Positions 25,397 to 34,388 of a DNA stretch of 64,000 nucleotides are shown here, piece by piece (within the stretch, counting starts at the first letter, position 1; every line of letters begins with the position of its first letter). Source of the DNA: Xanthobacter sp. YC-JY1 (GTDB lineage: Bacteria > Pseudomonadota > Alphaproteobacteria > Rhizobiales > Xanthobacteraceae); the NCBI RefSeq assembly GCF_021730305.1, contig NZ_CP032674.1:1659001-1723000 (forward strand), given 5' to 3'. The notes below the pieces were generated by a model. It was not told the origin of the DNA and did no database searches. It was given only the letters and a program-made list of their open reading frames with translations. The position numbers and the translations under genes are program-made.

Positions 25397-26887
25397 TCAG
25401 GCTGGCGTGTCGATGCCGCCGAGGCAGAGGTATTTGATCTCCAGATAGTCCTCGATGCCGTATTTCGAGCCCTCACGGCCGAGCCCCGATGACTTCACGC
25501 CGCCGAACGGCGCGACTTCGGTGGAGATGAGCCCCTCGTTGATGCCGACGATGCCCGCCTCGATGGCCTCCGCCACGCGGAAGATGCGGCCCACGTCCCG
25601 ACTGTAGAAATAGGCGGCGAGGCCGAACTCGGTGGCGTTGGCGAGGGTGATCGCCTCGGCCTCCGTCTCGAACCGGATCAGCGGGGCGACCGGCCCGAAT
25701 GTCTCCTCGGAGAAGATGAGTGCATCCTTCGGCACGTCAGCCAGGACGGTCGGCTCGAAGAAGCTGTGGCCGAGGGCATGAGGCTGCCCACCGGTAACAA
25801 TGCGGGCGCCCTTCGACACTGCATCGGCGATGTGCTCCTCCACCTTGGCGACGGCGGCGGCATTGATGAGCGGCCCCTGGGTGACGCCCTCCACCATGCC
25901 AGGGCCGACCTTCAGGAGCCCGACCGCATCAGCCAGTTTTTCGGCGAAGGCGTCGTAGACGCCGGCCTGCACCAGGAAACGGTTGGCGCACACACAGGTC
26001 TGCCCCGTGTTGCGATACTTGGAGGCCATGGCGCCCTTGACCGCCTCGTCCAGGCCGGCGTCGTCGAAGACGATGAAGGGCGCGTTGCCGCCAAGCTCCA
26101 TGCTGGTCTTCTTCACGGTCGGCGCGCACTGGGCGAGGAGCAGTGCGCCCACCCGCGTGGACCCGGTGAAGGACAGCTTGCGCACGAGGGCGTTCTCGCA
26201 CAGCTCCTTGCCCGTCTCGGAAGAGGGGCCGGTGATAATGTTGCAGACACCGGGCGGCAGGCCCGCGCGCTCAGCCAGCACGCCCAGCGCGAGGGCGGAG
26301 AAGGGCGTCTCGCTCGCGGGGCGGATCACCCCGGTGCAGCCTGCGGCCCAGCCCGGCCCCGCCTTGCGGGTGATCATGGCCGAGGGGAAATTCCAGGGGG
26401 TGATGGCGGCGAAGACGCCGATGGGCTCCTTCTGCACAATGATGCGCCGGCCCGGCAGGGGAGCGGGAATGGTGTCGCCATAGACGCGCTTGGCCTCCTC
26501 GGCGAACCACTCGATGAAGGCGGCTGCGTACGCGATCTCGCCTTTCGCCTCGGCAAAGGGCTTGCCCTGTTCGGCGGTCATGATGCGGGCGAGGTCGTCC
26601 TGGTTTGCCATCATCAGGTCGAACAGGCGCCGCAGGATTGCAGCGCGCTCCTTGCCGGTCTTCGCCCGCCAGCTCTTCTGCGCCGCATGGGCCACATGGA
26701 TGGCGCCCGCCACTTCAGGGCGCGACAGGGCGGGCACATGGCCGATGAGCGTGCCATCCGCCGGATTGGTGACGGCTATGGTCGCACCGCTGGCGGCGGA
26801 CACCCATTCGCCGCCGATGAGGTTGGCCTCTCGGAAGAGGCTCGGATCCGCGAGCCCAAGCGTCGCGGCGGAATTCTTGTCGGTCAT
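25397..26887 (-). CDS. NAD(P)-dependent aldehyde dehydrogenase (succinate-semialdehyde dehydrogenase-like)
   Basis: A 496-aa ALDH-superfamily enzyme. The substrate-side motifs are ITPWNFP, FTGSTRVG and ELGGNAPFIVFDDA. The catalytic Cys is in GQTCVCANR, and the C-terminal segment GLGREGSKYG is typical of GabD-like members. It oxidises an aldehyde to an acid. It lies 9 bp after the Zn alcohol dehydrogenase and 20 bp before coxG, so alcohol, then aldehyde, then acid is a natural route. The true substrate could be any medium-chain or semi-aldehyde. Confidence 0.9.
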   Translation of the reverse strand: MTDKNSAATLGLADPSLFREANLIGGEWVSAASGATIAVTNPADGTLIGHVPALSRPEVAGAIHVAHAAQKSWRAKTGKERAAILRRLFDLMMANQDDLARIMTAEQGKPFAEAKGEIAYAAAFIEWFAEEAKRVYGDTIPAPLPGRRIIVQKEPIGVFAAITPWNFPSAMITRKAGPGWAAGCTGVIRPASETPFSALALGVLAERAGLPPGVCNIITGPSSETGKELCENALVRKLSFTGSTRVGALLLAQCAPTVKKTSMELGGNAPFIVFDDAGLDEAVKGAMASKYRNTGQTCVCANRFLVQAGVYDAFAEKLADAVGLLKVGPGMVEGVTQGPLINAAAVAKVEEHIADAVSKGARIVTGGQPHALGHSFFEPTVLADVPKDALIFSEETFGPVAPLIRFETEAEAITLANATEFGLAAYFYSRDVGRIFRVAEAIEAGIVGINEGLISTEVAPFGGVKSSGLGREGSKYGIEDYLEIKYLCLGGIDTPA

Positions 26888-26896
26888 TGCGCCCTC

Positions 26897-28027
26897 TCAG
26901 CTCTGGAAGTCCACGACGAGACGCACGACGGAACCATCGTGCAGCCGATCGAAGCCTTCGTTGATGTCTTCGAGCGGGATGCGCCCGCTCATCAGGCGGT
27001 CCACGGGGAGACGGCCTGCCTTGTAGAGCTCGATGTAACGCGGCACGTCGCGCACCGGCACGCAGGTGCCGATATAGCTGCCCTTCACCGTCCGCTCTTC
27101 CGCGACGAGGCTCACGATGTTCACCGGCAGCACGGCATCCGGCGGTGGCAAGCCGGCGGTGACGGTGGTGCCGCCGCGCTTGGTCATCTTGTAGGCATTC
27201 TCAAGCGCCGGCGCGGAGCCGGCGAACTCGAACACGAAATCGGCGCCGCCGCCCGTGAGCGCCCGCACCTGCTCGATGGCATCGGGGGCGCGTGCGTCCA
27301 CGACGCCGGTGGCGCCAAGGTCCTTGGTGAGCTGCAGCTTTTCCGGCGACAGGTCCACGGCGACCACCCGTGCGGCGCCTGCCGCCAGAGCCCCGAGGAC
27401 GGCGGCGAGACCCACGCCGCCGAGACCGACGACAGCCACGGTCTCGCCGGCCTGGACACGGGCGGTGTTCACCACGGCGCCGACGCCCGTCAGCACCGCG
27501 CAGCCAAACAGCGCCGCGACGTCGAGCGGGATATCCTTGTCTATTCGAACCAATGAACGGCGCGACACCACCGCGTGGTCGGCAAAGGCGGAGCATCCCA
27601 GATGATGATGGATGGTCTCCTCGCCCTCGTGTAGCCGGATCGCTCCGGTCAGGAGTTCGCCCTTGCCGTTGGCCACCGCGCCTGGCTCGCACAGGGCCGG
27701 CCGCCCCTGAGAGCAGGGCTGGCAATGGCCGCAGCTGGGCATGAATACCATGACCACGTGATCGCCCGGCTTCAGGTCGTCCACTCCGTCGCCGGCCTCG
27801 ACCACCACGCCCGCCGCCTCGTGCCCGATGGCCATCGGCATGGGCCGCGGCCGGCTGCCGTTGATGACGGAAAGATCCGAATGGCACAGGCCCGCCGCCG
27901 CGATCTTTACCAGCACCTCGTCCCGGCCGGGTCGATCGAGCTCCACCTCCTCGATATGGAGCGGCTGGCTCTGCGCGTACGGCATCTGAGCGCCCATGCT
28001 GCGCAGGACGGCGGCTTTGATCTTCAT
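26897..28027 (-). CDS. Zinc-dependent alcohol dehydrogenase
   Basis: A 376-aa medium-chain dehydrogenase of the class III-like/MdlB group. Catalytic zinc ligands appear in GLCHSD and GHEAAG. The structural zinc lobe has four Cys around CGHCQPCSQGRPALC, and the cofactor loop is GLGGVGLAAVLG. The ATG at 28027 has AAGGGAG upstream; the longer open frame is not supported. It heads the ADH-ALDH-CoxG operon, divergent from the Mo-hydroxylase operon across a 128-bp region. It oxidises an alcohol for the ALDH encoded next. Confidence 0.9.
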   Translation of the reverse strand: MKIKAAVLRSMGAQMPYAQSQPLHIEEVELDRPGRDEVLVKIAAAGLCHSDLSVINGSRPRPMPMAIGHEAAGVVVEAGDGVDDLKPGDHVVMVFMPSCGHCQPCSQGRPALCEPGAVANGKGELLTGAIRLHEGEETIHHHLGCSAFADHAVVSRRSLVRIDKDIPLDVAALFGCAVLTGVGAVVNTARVQAGETVAVVGLGGVGLAAVLGALAAGAARVVAVDLSPEKLQLTKDLGATGVVDARAPDAIEQVRALTGGGADFVFEFAGSAPALENAYKMTKRGGTTVTAGLPPPDAVLPVNIVSLVAEERTVKGSYIGTCVPVRDVPRYIELYKAGRLPVDRLMSGRIPLEDINEGFDRLHDGSVVRLVVDFQS

Positions 28028-28083
28028 GGCGTGGTGCTCCCTTACGTCCTTCGAGCGCGCATGCCGCCTCTGGCCCGGGCAGC

Positions 28084-28120
28084 TTGACACCGATTAACAT
28101 AGTCTAATAATGCAAGTCAC
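28084..28120 (+). promoter_or_regulatory. Promoter with overlapping operator for the Mo-hydroxylase operon
   Basis: Perfect -35 TTGACA (28084-28089), 16-bp spacer, -10 AATAAT (28106-28111). The 21-bp segment at 28100-28120 (TAGTCTAATAATGCAAGTCA plus C) covers the -10. It recurs, 18 of 21 identical and in the same register, in the minus-strand promoter at 36526-36562. A shared regulator binding over the -10 of both promoters is the simple explanation. The double-HxlR protein (37999-39162) is the obvious candidate. Binding itself is not demonstrated. Confidence 0.7.
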
Positions 28121-28155
28121 TAGGGAACGGAAACCGACATGCCGGAAATACGCCG

Positions 28156-29040
28156 ATGAAGCCCGCCCGGTTCGACTATGTTCGCGCCGAAAGCATCGCT
28201 CACGCGGTGGAGGCGCTTGCGGGTGCAGGCGGCGACGGCAAGGTGCTCGCGGGCGGGCAGAGCCTGATGCCGATGATGAATTTTCGCCTCGTGAAGCCAT
28301 CGGTTCTGGTGGATATCAACCGCATCCCGGACCTCGACCGCATCACCCTCGAAGCCGGCACGCTGCGGCTCGGCGCGCTGGTGCGCCACCGCATGACAGC
28401 GGAGGATGTGCTGGTGGCCCGGCACATCCCGGTGCTGCACGCCGCCATGAAGCATGTGGCGCATCTCACCGTGCGCAACCGCGGCACCTTCTGCGGCAGC
28501 GTGTGCCATGCCGACCCCGCCGCCGAGATGCCCATGATGACGCTGCTGCTCGACGGCACCATCCATATCGCGTCTCCGCGCGGCACTCGCACCATGCCGG
28601 CGCGGGACTTCCTCATAGGCTCCCTCGCCACCGCGCTGGAGCCGGACGAGATGGTCACGGCCGTCGATCTCGCCATACCTGCGGACGGCACCGGCTGGGC
28701 CTTCGAAGAGTTTTCCCGCCGCCACGGCGACTATGCGCTGGCGGCCGTCGCCGTGCTCATGGAACGCAGGGACGGGCGGGCGCGCAACGTGCGCATCGCC
28801 ATGATGGGCATCGCCGACACCGCTCTGCGGCTGAGCGATGTGGAGGCAGCCCTCGAGGGCCGCGAAGGCACCGCCGAAGCGTTCGACGAGGTGGTCGCGC
28901 GGCTCAAGGCATCGCTGGCGCCCAACTCCGACCTCAACGCCTCCGCCGACTATCGCCGCCATCTTGCCGGCGCGCTCGCCCGCCGCGCCCTCGCCGACGC
29001 CTGGGACCGCGCCCGCGAGGCGCATATGGAGCCGGCCTGA
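28156..29040 (+). CDS. Mo-hydroxylase FAD subunit (CoxM/medium-subunit type)
   Basis: A 294-aa FAD-binding subunit of the xanthine oxidase/CO dehydrogenase family. The pyrophosphate-binding loop is LAGGQSLMPMMNFRL, and the second FAD motif is TVRNRGTFCGSVCHADPAAE. It passes electrons from the iron-sulfur subunit to the membrane or a soluble acceptor. It is first in a three-gene operon, medium-small-large, with its stop sharing one base with the next start. Gene order and similarity fit CoxM, but the large subunit is not CO-dehydrogenase form I, so I leave the symbol blank. Confidence 0.9.
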   Translation: MKPARFDYVRAESIAHAVEALAGAGGDGKVLAGGQSLMPMMNFRLVKPSVLVDINRIPDLDRITLEAGTLRLGALVRHRMTAEDVLVARHIPVLHAAMKHVAHLTVRNRGTFCGSVCHADPAAEMPMMTLLLDGTIHIASPRGTRTMPARDFLIGSLATALEPDEMVTAVDLAIPADGTGWAFEEFSRRHGDYALAAVAVLMERRDGRARNVRIAMMGIADTALRLSDVEAALEGREGTAEAFDEVVARLKASLAPNSDLNASADYRRHLAGALARRALADAWDRAREAHMEPA

Positions 29041-29522
29041 TGGAAGACCGCGCCACCATCACGCTCACCGTCAATGGGCTGACCCAGACCCGCGCGGTGG
29101 ACGCGCGCCTGCTGCTGAGCGACTTCCTCAGGCACGACCTCGGCCTCACGGGAACCCATGTGGGCTGCGAGCACGGGGTGTGCGGCGCCTGCACCATCCT
29201 CCTGGACGGGCGCAGCGCGCGCTCCTGCCTCACCCTTGCCATCCAGGCGGACGGCGCCACCATCGAGACGGTGGAAGGGCTCGGCCGCATGGGCGACCTT
29301 GGCCGCGTGCAGCAGGCGTTCCGCGATCACCACGGCCTGCAATGCGGCTTCTGCACGCCGGGCTTCCTGATGACCATCACCGACATGCTGCGCCATCACC
29401 CGCTGGAAACCGACGACCAGATCCGCGAGGCCCTGTCCGGCAACATCTGCCGCTGCACCGGCTACCAGCATATCGTGGATGCGGTGCGCGAGCTGGCACG
29501 CGCACGGGGGCCGCTGACGTGA
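29040..29522 (+). CDS. Mo-hydroxylase 2Fe-2S subunit (CoxS/small-subunit type)
   Basis: A 160-aa small subunit with two [2Fe-2S] clusters. The plant-ferredoxin-type cluster is in CEHGVCGACTILLDG plus C63-region RSCL. The all-helical C-terminal domain has CGFCTPGF and CRCTGY. The start overlaps the medium-subunit stop (TGATG) and the gene's stop overlaps the large-subunit GTG. It shuttles electrons between the molybdopterin and FAD. Confidence 0.93.
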   Translation: MEDRATITLTVNGLTQTRAVDARLLLSDFLRHDLGLTGTHVGCEHGVCGACTILLDGRSARSCLTLAIQADGATIETVEGLGRMGDLGRVQQAFRDHHGLQCGFCTPGFLMTITDMLRHHPLETDDQIREALSGNICRCTGYQHIVDAVRELARARGPLT

Positions 29523-31903
29523 CCGCGTTTGACGCCTCCGTGGAAATGCGGCCCAAGCTGGTGGGCCAGCGCATCAAGCGCACCGAGGACCCGCGCCTGC
29601 TCACCGGCTCCGGCCGCTATGTGGACGACATGAACCCGCAGGGCGTGCTGCACGTCGCTCTGCTGCGCAGCGACCAGCCCCATGCGCGCATCCGGTCCAT
29701 AGACGTGGGCGAAGCCTTCGCGGTGCCCGGTGTCGTCGCCATCTTCGATGCGGGCGACATCGCCGGCGATTTCAAGCCCGCCATCCCAACGTCCCGCATG
29801 AAGGGCTATTACGCGACGCCCTTCCGGCCCCTTGCCGAGGGCAAGGTGCGCTATGTCGGCGAGCCGGTGGTCGCGGTGGTGGCCGAAAGCCGTTACGCCG
29901 CCGAGGACGCGCTGGAGCTGATCTCCATCGACTACGAGCCGCTGCCCGTCGCCGTCTCGAAGGATGAGGCAGCTGTAGACGGCGCTCCGCTCCTGCATGA
30001 GGAAGCCGGCACCAATGTGATCATCTCCCGCACCTTCGCCCGGGGCGACGTGGACGCGGTGATCGCCGCGGCGCCGGTGGTGGTGAAGGGCCGCTTCCGC
30101 ATGACGCGCAAGACGCCCATGCCCATGGAAACCCGCTCCTATCTCGCCGAGTGGGACCGGCGGCGCCAGGCGCTCACCCTGCATTCCTCCACCAACATCC
30201 CCGGCATCATCTGCGACGTGCTCGGCACCTGCCTCGACCTGCCCGGCAACCGGATCCGCGTGGTGGCGCCCGACGTGGGCGGCAGCTTCGGCGGCAAGGG
30301 ATCGCTGAACCACGAGGAGATGCTGGTCTGCGTGCTCGCGCGCAAGCTGGAGCGCCCGGTGAAGTTCGTCGCCGACCGCATGGAGGACCTCACCGCCATG
30401 AGCCAAGCCTTCGACGAGACCATCGAGGCGGAGCTGGCGGTGGATGCGGACGGACACCTCCTGGGCCTCAAGGCGGACGTGATCGGCGATATCGGCGCCT
30501 ATTCCATCTATCCCTGGACCGGCGCGCTGGAGCCGGTGCAGGTGGTGAGTTTCCTGCCCGGCCCCTACCGCATGGAGCATTATCGCGGCCGGGTGCGCGG
30601 CGTGCTCACCCCCAAGCCGCCGACAGGACCCTATCGCGGTGTCGGCCGCCCGTCCTCCACCTTCGCCATGGAGCGATTGATGGATATGGCGGCCCGCAAG
30701 CTCGGCATGGACCCGGCCGAGATCCGCCGGCGGAATCTCGTCACGGCCGAGGAATTTCCCTACCGCACCGGCTCCGGCATCATCTGGGACCGCTCCGCCT
30801 TCCAGGAATGCCTGCAGGGCGTGTGCGATCTGGTGGATTATCCGGCGCTGGTGCGCCAGCGCGATGCGGCCCGGGCCGAGGGCCGCTGGGTCGGCATCGG
30901 CTTTGCCAGCTATGCGGAGCTGACCGGCATCGGCTCGCGCATCGCCGTCGCGCCGGGCATGCCCATCAACACCGGCACCGAGACCGCCTCCATCCGCATC
31001 GACGCGACAGGCGCCGTCACCGCCGCCTTCGGCATCTCGTCCCACGGACAGGGGCTAGAGACGACGCTGGCCCAGGTGGTGGCCGACGAACTGGGCTGCC
31101 GCATGGAGGACATCGAGATCCAGCACGGCGACAGCGCTCTCGTACCCATGGGCACGGGCACCTATGCCAGCCGGTCGGCCGTGCTCGGCGGCGGCGCCGC
31201 CACCAAGACCGCCCGCGTGGTGAAGACCAAGGTGCTGAAGGCCGCCGCCTTCCTCATGGATGTTCCGGCGGAAGACCTCGAGGCCGAAGGCGGCGTCATC
31301 CGCGCCCGCTCCTCCAATGCAACAATGACTTTTCGAGAGGTCGCCCACGCGGTCTATGCGCAGATGGGCCGCATCCCGCACGAGCAGCGGGAGGATCTCG
31401 TCGGCTCCGAGAGCTACGACCCCTATCTCGGCACGGCCTGCGCCTCGACCCACCTCGCCATGGTGGAGATCGACCCCGCCACCTTTGCCGTCACGGTGAC
31501 GCGCTTCGCCGTGGCGGAGGATTGCGGGCGCATCATCAATCCGCTGATCGTGGACGGCCAGGTGCACGGCGCCGTGGCGCAGGGCATTGGCGCTGCCCTC
31601 CTGGAGGAGGTCGTGCACGACGATGGCGGGCAGTTGCTGACCGCGAGCCTCGCCGACTATCTCGTGCCCATCGCCAGCACCATGCCGCAGATCGAGATCC
31701 TGCACGTGGAGGCGGAACTGCCGAACAATATCGGCGGCTTCCGGGGCATGGGAGAGGGCGGCACCATCGGCGCGCCGGCGGCCATCGCCAATGCGGTGTC
31801 GGACGCGCTGGCGCCGCTCGGCATCGAGGTGGACACCCTCCCGGTGGCGCCCGATCGCCTCTTCCGGCTGGTGCAGGCCGCGCGGGCCTCCGCATCAGGC
31901 TGA
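29519..31903 (+). CDS. Molybdopterin-binding large subunit, form-II (non-CO) xanthine dehydrogenase family
   Basis: A 794-aa large subunit starting at GTG 29519 (MTAFDASVEMRPKLVGQ). It has the Moco-binding segments VGGSFGGKGSLN and GMGEGGTIGAP; the latter holds the catalytic Glu near the C-terminus. The active-site loop reads PYRGVGR. True CO dehydrogenases have AYXCSFR at this point and form-II enzymes AYRGAGR, so this is a hydroxylase of an organic substrate, not a CO oxidiser. Nearby CoA ligase, thioesterase, ADH and ALDH point to an aromatic, heterocyclic or carboxylic compound. No maturation genes (CoxDEF-like) are in the window. Confidence 0.9.
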   Translation: MTAFDASVEMRPKLVGQRIKRTEDPRLLTGSGRYVDDMNPQGVLHVALLRSDQPHARIRSIDVGEAFAVPGVVAIFDAGDIAGDFKPAIPTSRMKGYYATPFRPLAEGKVRYVGEPVVAVVAESRYAAEDALELISIDYEPLPVAVSKDEAAVDGAPLLHEEAGTNVIISRTFARGDVDAVIAAAPVVVKGRFRMTRKTPMPMETRSYLAEWDRRRQALTLHSSTNIPGIICDVLGTCLDLPGNRIRVVAPDVGGSFGGKGSLNHEEMLVCVLARKLERPVKFVADRMEDLTAMSQAFDETIEAELAVDADGHLLGLKADVIGDIGAYSIYPWTGALEPVQVVSFLPGPYRMEHYRGRVRGVLTPKPPTGPYRGVGRPSSTFAMERLMDMAARKLGMDPAEIRRRNLVTAEEFPYRTGSGIIWDRSAFQECLQGVCDLVDYPALVRQRDAARAEGRWVGIGFASYAELTGIGSRIAVAPGMPINTGTETASIRIDATGAVTAAFGISSHGQGLETTLAQVVADELGCRMEDIEIQHGDSALVPMGTGTYASRSAVLGGGAATKTARVVKTKVLKAAAFLMDVPAEDLEAEGGVIRARSSNATMTFREVAHAVYAQMGRIPHEQREDLVGSESYDPYLGTACASTHLAMVEIDPATFAVTVTRFAVAEDCGRIINPLIVDGQVHGAVAQGIGAALLEEVVHDDGGQLLTASLADYLVPIASTMPQIEILHVEAELPNNIGGFRGMGEGGTIGAPAAIANAVSDALAPLGIEVDTLPVAPDRLFRLVQAARASASG

Positions 31904-31936
31904 GCCGCCCCCCGCAGACCCATCCGCAAAAAAGAG

Positions 31937-31967
31937 CAGGCGCCGGACCCGAAGGATCCGGCGCCTG
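31937..31967 (-). terminator. Intrinsic terminator between convergent operons
   Basis: A perfect 11-bp stem (31937-31947 with 31957-31967) and a 9-nt loop. Read leftward it is followed by CTCTTTTTTGC, a good U-tract, so it ends the acyl-CoA ligase operon. Rightward it is followed by only TCCCTTTG, and could still act on the Mo-hydroxylase transcript. Confidence 0.8.
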
Positions 31968-31999
31968 TCCCTTTGCGGGAAGTCGGCGGTGCCGCCGGG

Positions 32000-33544
32000 T
32001 CAGGGCAACGGCTGCACCATCTCCTTCAGCCGAAAGCGGATGATCTTGCCGGAGCCGGTGCGCGGAATCTCGTCCACCTGATGCACCACATGGGGCACCT
32101 TGTAGGACGAGAGATGAAGCCGGCAGTGGTCCAGCAGCATGTCCGCGTCGAAGCTGGAGTCGCGTGGCACCACATACAAAGCCGGCACCTCGCCGAGCTG
32201 GGGATGAGCGACACCCGCCACGGCGCAGTCGAGCACGCTGGAGAAGAGCAGCACCACCTCCTCGATCTCCGCCGGGGCGATGTTCTGCCCGCCGCGAATG
32301 ATCAGCTCCTTGAGTCGGCCGGTGATGGTGACGAAGCCGTTGCGATCGGCACGGGCGAGGTCGCCGGTGTGGTACCAGCCGTTGCGTAGCGCCTTGGCCG
32401 TTTCCTCCGGCTTGTTGTGATAGCCGAGCATGACGTTCGGCCCGCGCACGATCAGCTCGCCCTCCTGCTCGGCATCGAGGTCGCGCAGGCTCGCGGGATC
32501 GACGATGCGCAGCGCGACGCCCGGCAGGGGCAGGCCGCACGACCCCATGACGCGCGAGGACGAGGCCGCGTTCATCGTCACCATGGTGGAGGTTTCAGTG
32601 ATGCCGTAGCCATCCAGCAGAGGCACGCCGAAGGCCCCTTCGAACGCCGCGTTCAGCGTCGCCGGCATGATCGCCCCTGCCGAAACGCACACGCGCAGAC
32701 CCGGCAGGGAACTGCGCCCCTCCGCCTGAGCCGCCTCCATCAGATAATGGAACATGGTGGGCACGCCGGGAAAGACCGTGAACTCGCCGGTCTCGAGAAG
32801 GCGCATGGCCTCGCGGGTTGAGTATTTCTCCAGGATGTACTCGCTTGCGCCCGTGGCGAGGATGGAGAGAACCGAGAAATTCAGGGCGTAGGAATGAAAG
32901 AGCGGCAGCGGCGACAGCACCGTGTCGTCCGCATTCAGGCCCACGACCGGGCTCCAGCACGCCGCCGTCACCCACAGCATGCTGCGGCAGGTGAGCAGCA
33001 CGCCCTTGGCGCGTCCGGTGGTCCCGGAGGTGTAGATGATGAAGGACGCCGCATCGATATCATCGGGATCGCGCGCAGGCGCGGCGGATGGCAGCTCCGC
33101 CAGCGCCTCGAAGCTGCGCAGATCGTCGGCCGGGGCGTCCACCAGCAGCAGGCCGGCGACGCTAGGTGCCTCAGCCCGCAATGCCTCCACCATCTCCGCG
33201 CGGGCGGCCGTGGTGATGACGATCCGGCACGCGGCGTCGGACAGGCGGTAAGACACCTCTCCGGGCGCCGCCTCGGCGCTGATGGGCACCGCGACGCCCC
33301 CGGCCCGGACAATGGCAAGGCAGGCCTCCACCCAGGAGACGCTGTTCGGCAGCAGGATCGCCACGCGATCGCCGGACCCGACGCCGAGGCCGGCGAGATG
33401 GCCGGCGAGGTTCGCCGTGCGCCGCGCCAGCTCGGCATAGGTGACGGCGCGCCGGGCATCTCGGAACGCGACTTTCCCGCCGCGCTCCGTCGCATGCCGC
33501 CGCAACAGCTCCGCCACCGGAGCGATCAGATCCGCCTTGAGCAT
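32000..33544 (-). CDS. Class I adenylate-forming acyl-CoA ligase
   Basis: A 514-aa ANL-superfamily ligase. The P-loop is YTSGTTGRAKGV, the aromatic/adenine motif is GYGITE, and the hinge region is GWYHTGDL. The catalytic Lys lies in RTGSGKI close to the C-terminus. It activates a carboxylic acid with ATP and CoA. The ATG at 33544 is well supported by GGGGAGG 6 nt upstream. It is the last gene of the thioesterase-crotonase-MBL-SDR-ligase operon, so the carboxylate made by neighbouring dehydrogenases may be its substrate. Whether it takes an aromatic or aliphatic acid is not decided here. Confidence 0.9.
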   Translation of the reverse strand: MLKADLIAPVAELLRRHATERGGKVAFRDARRAVTYAELARRTANLAGHLAGLGVGSGDRVAILLPNSVSWVEACLAIVRAGGVAVPISAEAAPGEVSYRLSDAACRIVITTAARAEMVEALRAEAPSVAGLLLVDAPADDLRSFEALAELPSAAPARDPDDIDAASFIIYTSGTTGRAKGVLLTCRSMLWVTAACWSPVVGLNADDTVLSPLPLFHSYALNFSVLSILATGASEYILEKYSTREAMRLLETGEFTVFPGVPTMFHYLMEAAQAEGRSSLPGLRVCVSAGAIMPATLNAAFEGAFGVPLLDGYGITETSTMVTMNAASSSRVMGSCGLPLPGVALRIVDPASLRDLDAEQEGELIVRGPNVMLGYHNKPEETAKALRNGWYHTGDLARADRNGFVTITGRLKELIIRGGQNIAPAEIEEVVLLFSSVLDCAVAGVAHPQLGEVPALYVVPRDSSFDADMLLDHCRLHLSSYKVPHVVHQVDEIPRTGSGKIIRFRLKEMVQPLP

Positions 33545-33588
33545 CCGTTCCTCCCCTTTGATGACCGCGTTCTTGTGCGCGGCTGTCT

Positions 33589-34341
33589 TCACACCATGCA
33601 GAAGCCGCCGGAGATGGAGATCACCTGCCCGGTGATCCACGACCCCTTCGGCGAGGCGAGCAGGGCGACGGTCGGTGCGATGTCCTCCGGCTGGCCGAGG
33701 CGGCGCAGCGGATAGAATTTGGTGAGCTTGTCGCGATTGGCTTCCACCCACGAGCGGTCATGGGCGGTCTCGACGAGACCGAGGGAAACGGTGTTGGCCG
33801 TCACGCCGCTGCGGCCCAGTTCTCGCGCCAGCGACTTCATGAGGGCGATGGTGCCCGCCCGCGCCGCCGCCACGATGGCGAGGCCGGATTCGCCCACGCG
33901 CGAGGAGTCGCCGACGATGGCGATGAGGCGCCCGTCGCCCGCCTTTTCCAGATGCGGGACGGCCGCATGGGCGAGATGGATGGCGCCATAAAGGCAGGTA
34001 TCGATCTGCGCCTTCCACTCCTTCTCGGTGGAGTCGGTGAACTTCTGCCGGATGGCGAGGCCGGCATTGTTGACCACGATGTTCAGGCCGCCGAAATCGG
34101 AAACGATGGCCTCGACCATCGCCTTTACGGCGGTGAAGTCTGCGACGTCCGCCTTGTAGGTCTTGGCCTCGCCACCGAGCGCGCGGATCTCGTCCACGAC
34201 GGCCTGCGCCTCTTCCGCCGAGTTGCGGTAGTTCAGCGCGACGGTCGCGCCCTCGGCGGCGAGGGCGAGCGAAATCTCGCGCCCCACGTCGCGCGCCCCG
34301 CCGGTGACCAGCGCAACCTTGCCCTTGAGATTGAGATCCAT
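33589..34341 (-). CDS. SDR-fold protein with atypical active site
   Basis: A 250-aa short-chain dehydrogenase homologue. The cofactor loop TGGARDVGREI and NNAG are intact. The active-site helix reads VAAARAG where the family has YxxxKAG. Both the catalytic Tyr and Lys are therefore replaced (V and R), while the upstream Ser pair in VGDSSRVG remains. I checked this against the nucleotide sequence. It either uses another residue, works on a substrate needing no Tyr general acid, or is non-catalytic. The ATG at 34341 follows GGCGGATTTTCC; the upstream extension is unlikely. It lies 44 bp before the ligase gene. Confidence 0.85.
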   Translation of the reverse strand: MDLNLKGKVALVTGGARDVGREISLALAAEGATVALNYRNSAEEAQAVVDEIRALGGEAKTYKADVADFTAVKAMVEAIVSDFGGLNIVVNNAGLAIRQKFTDSTEKEWKAQIDTCLYGAIHLAHAAVPHLEKAGDGRLIAIVGDSSRVGESGLAIVAAARAGTIALMKSLARELGRSGVTANTVSLGLVETAHDRSWVEANRDKLTKFYPLRRLGQPEDIAPTVALLASPKGSWITGQVISISGGFCMV

Positions 34342-34388
34342 GGAAAATCCGCCTTGACTGAGAGGATGGATAGAAACGGGACTGCGCC

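Noticed and set aside
28156-31903. Aerobic CO dehydrogenase (coxMSL)
   Set aside because: Gene order fits, but the large-subunit loop is PYRGVGR, not the AYXCSFR needed for CO oxidation. No CoxDEF-like genes are present.
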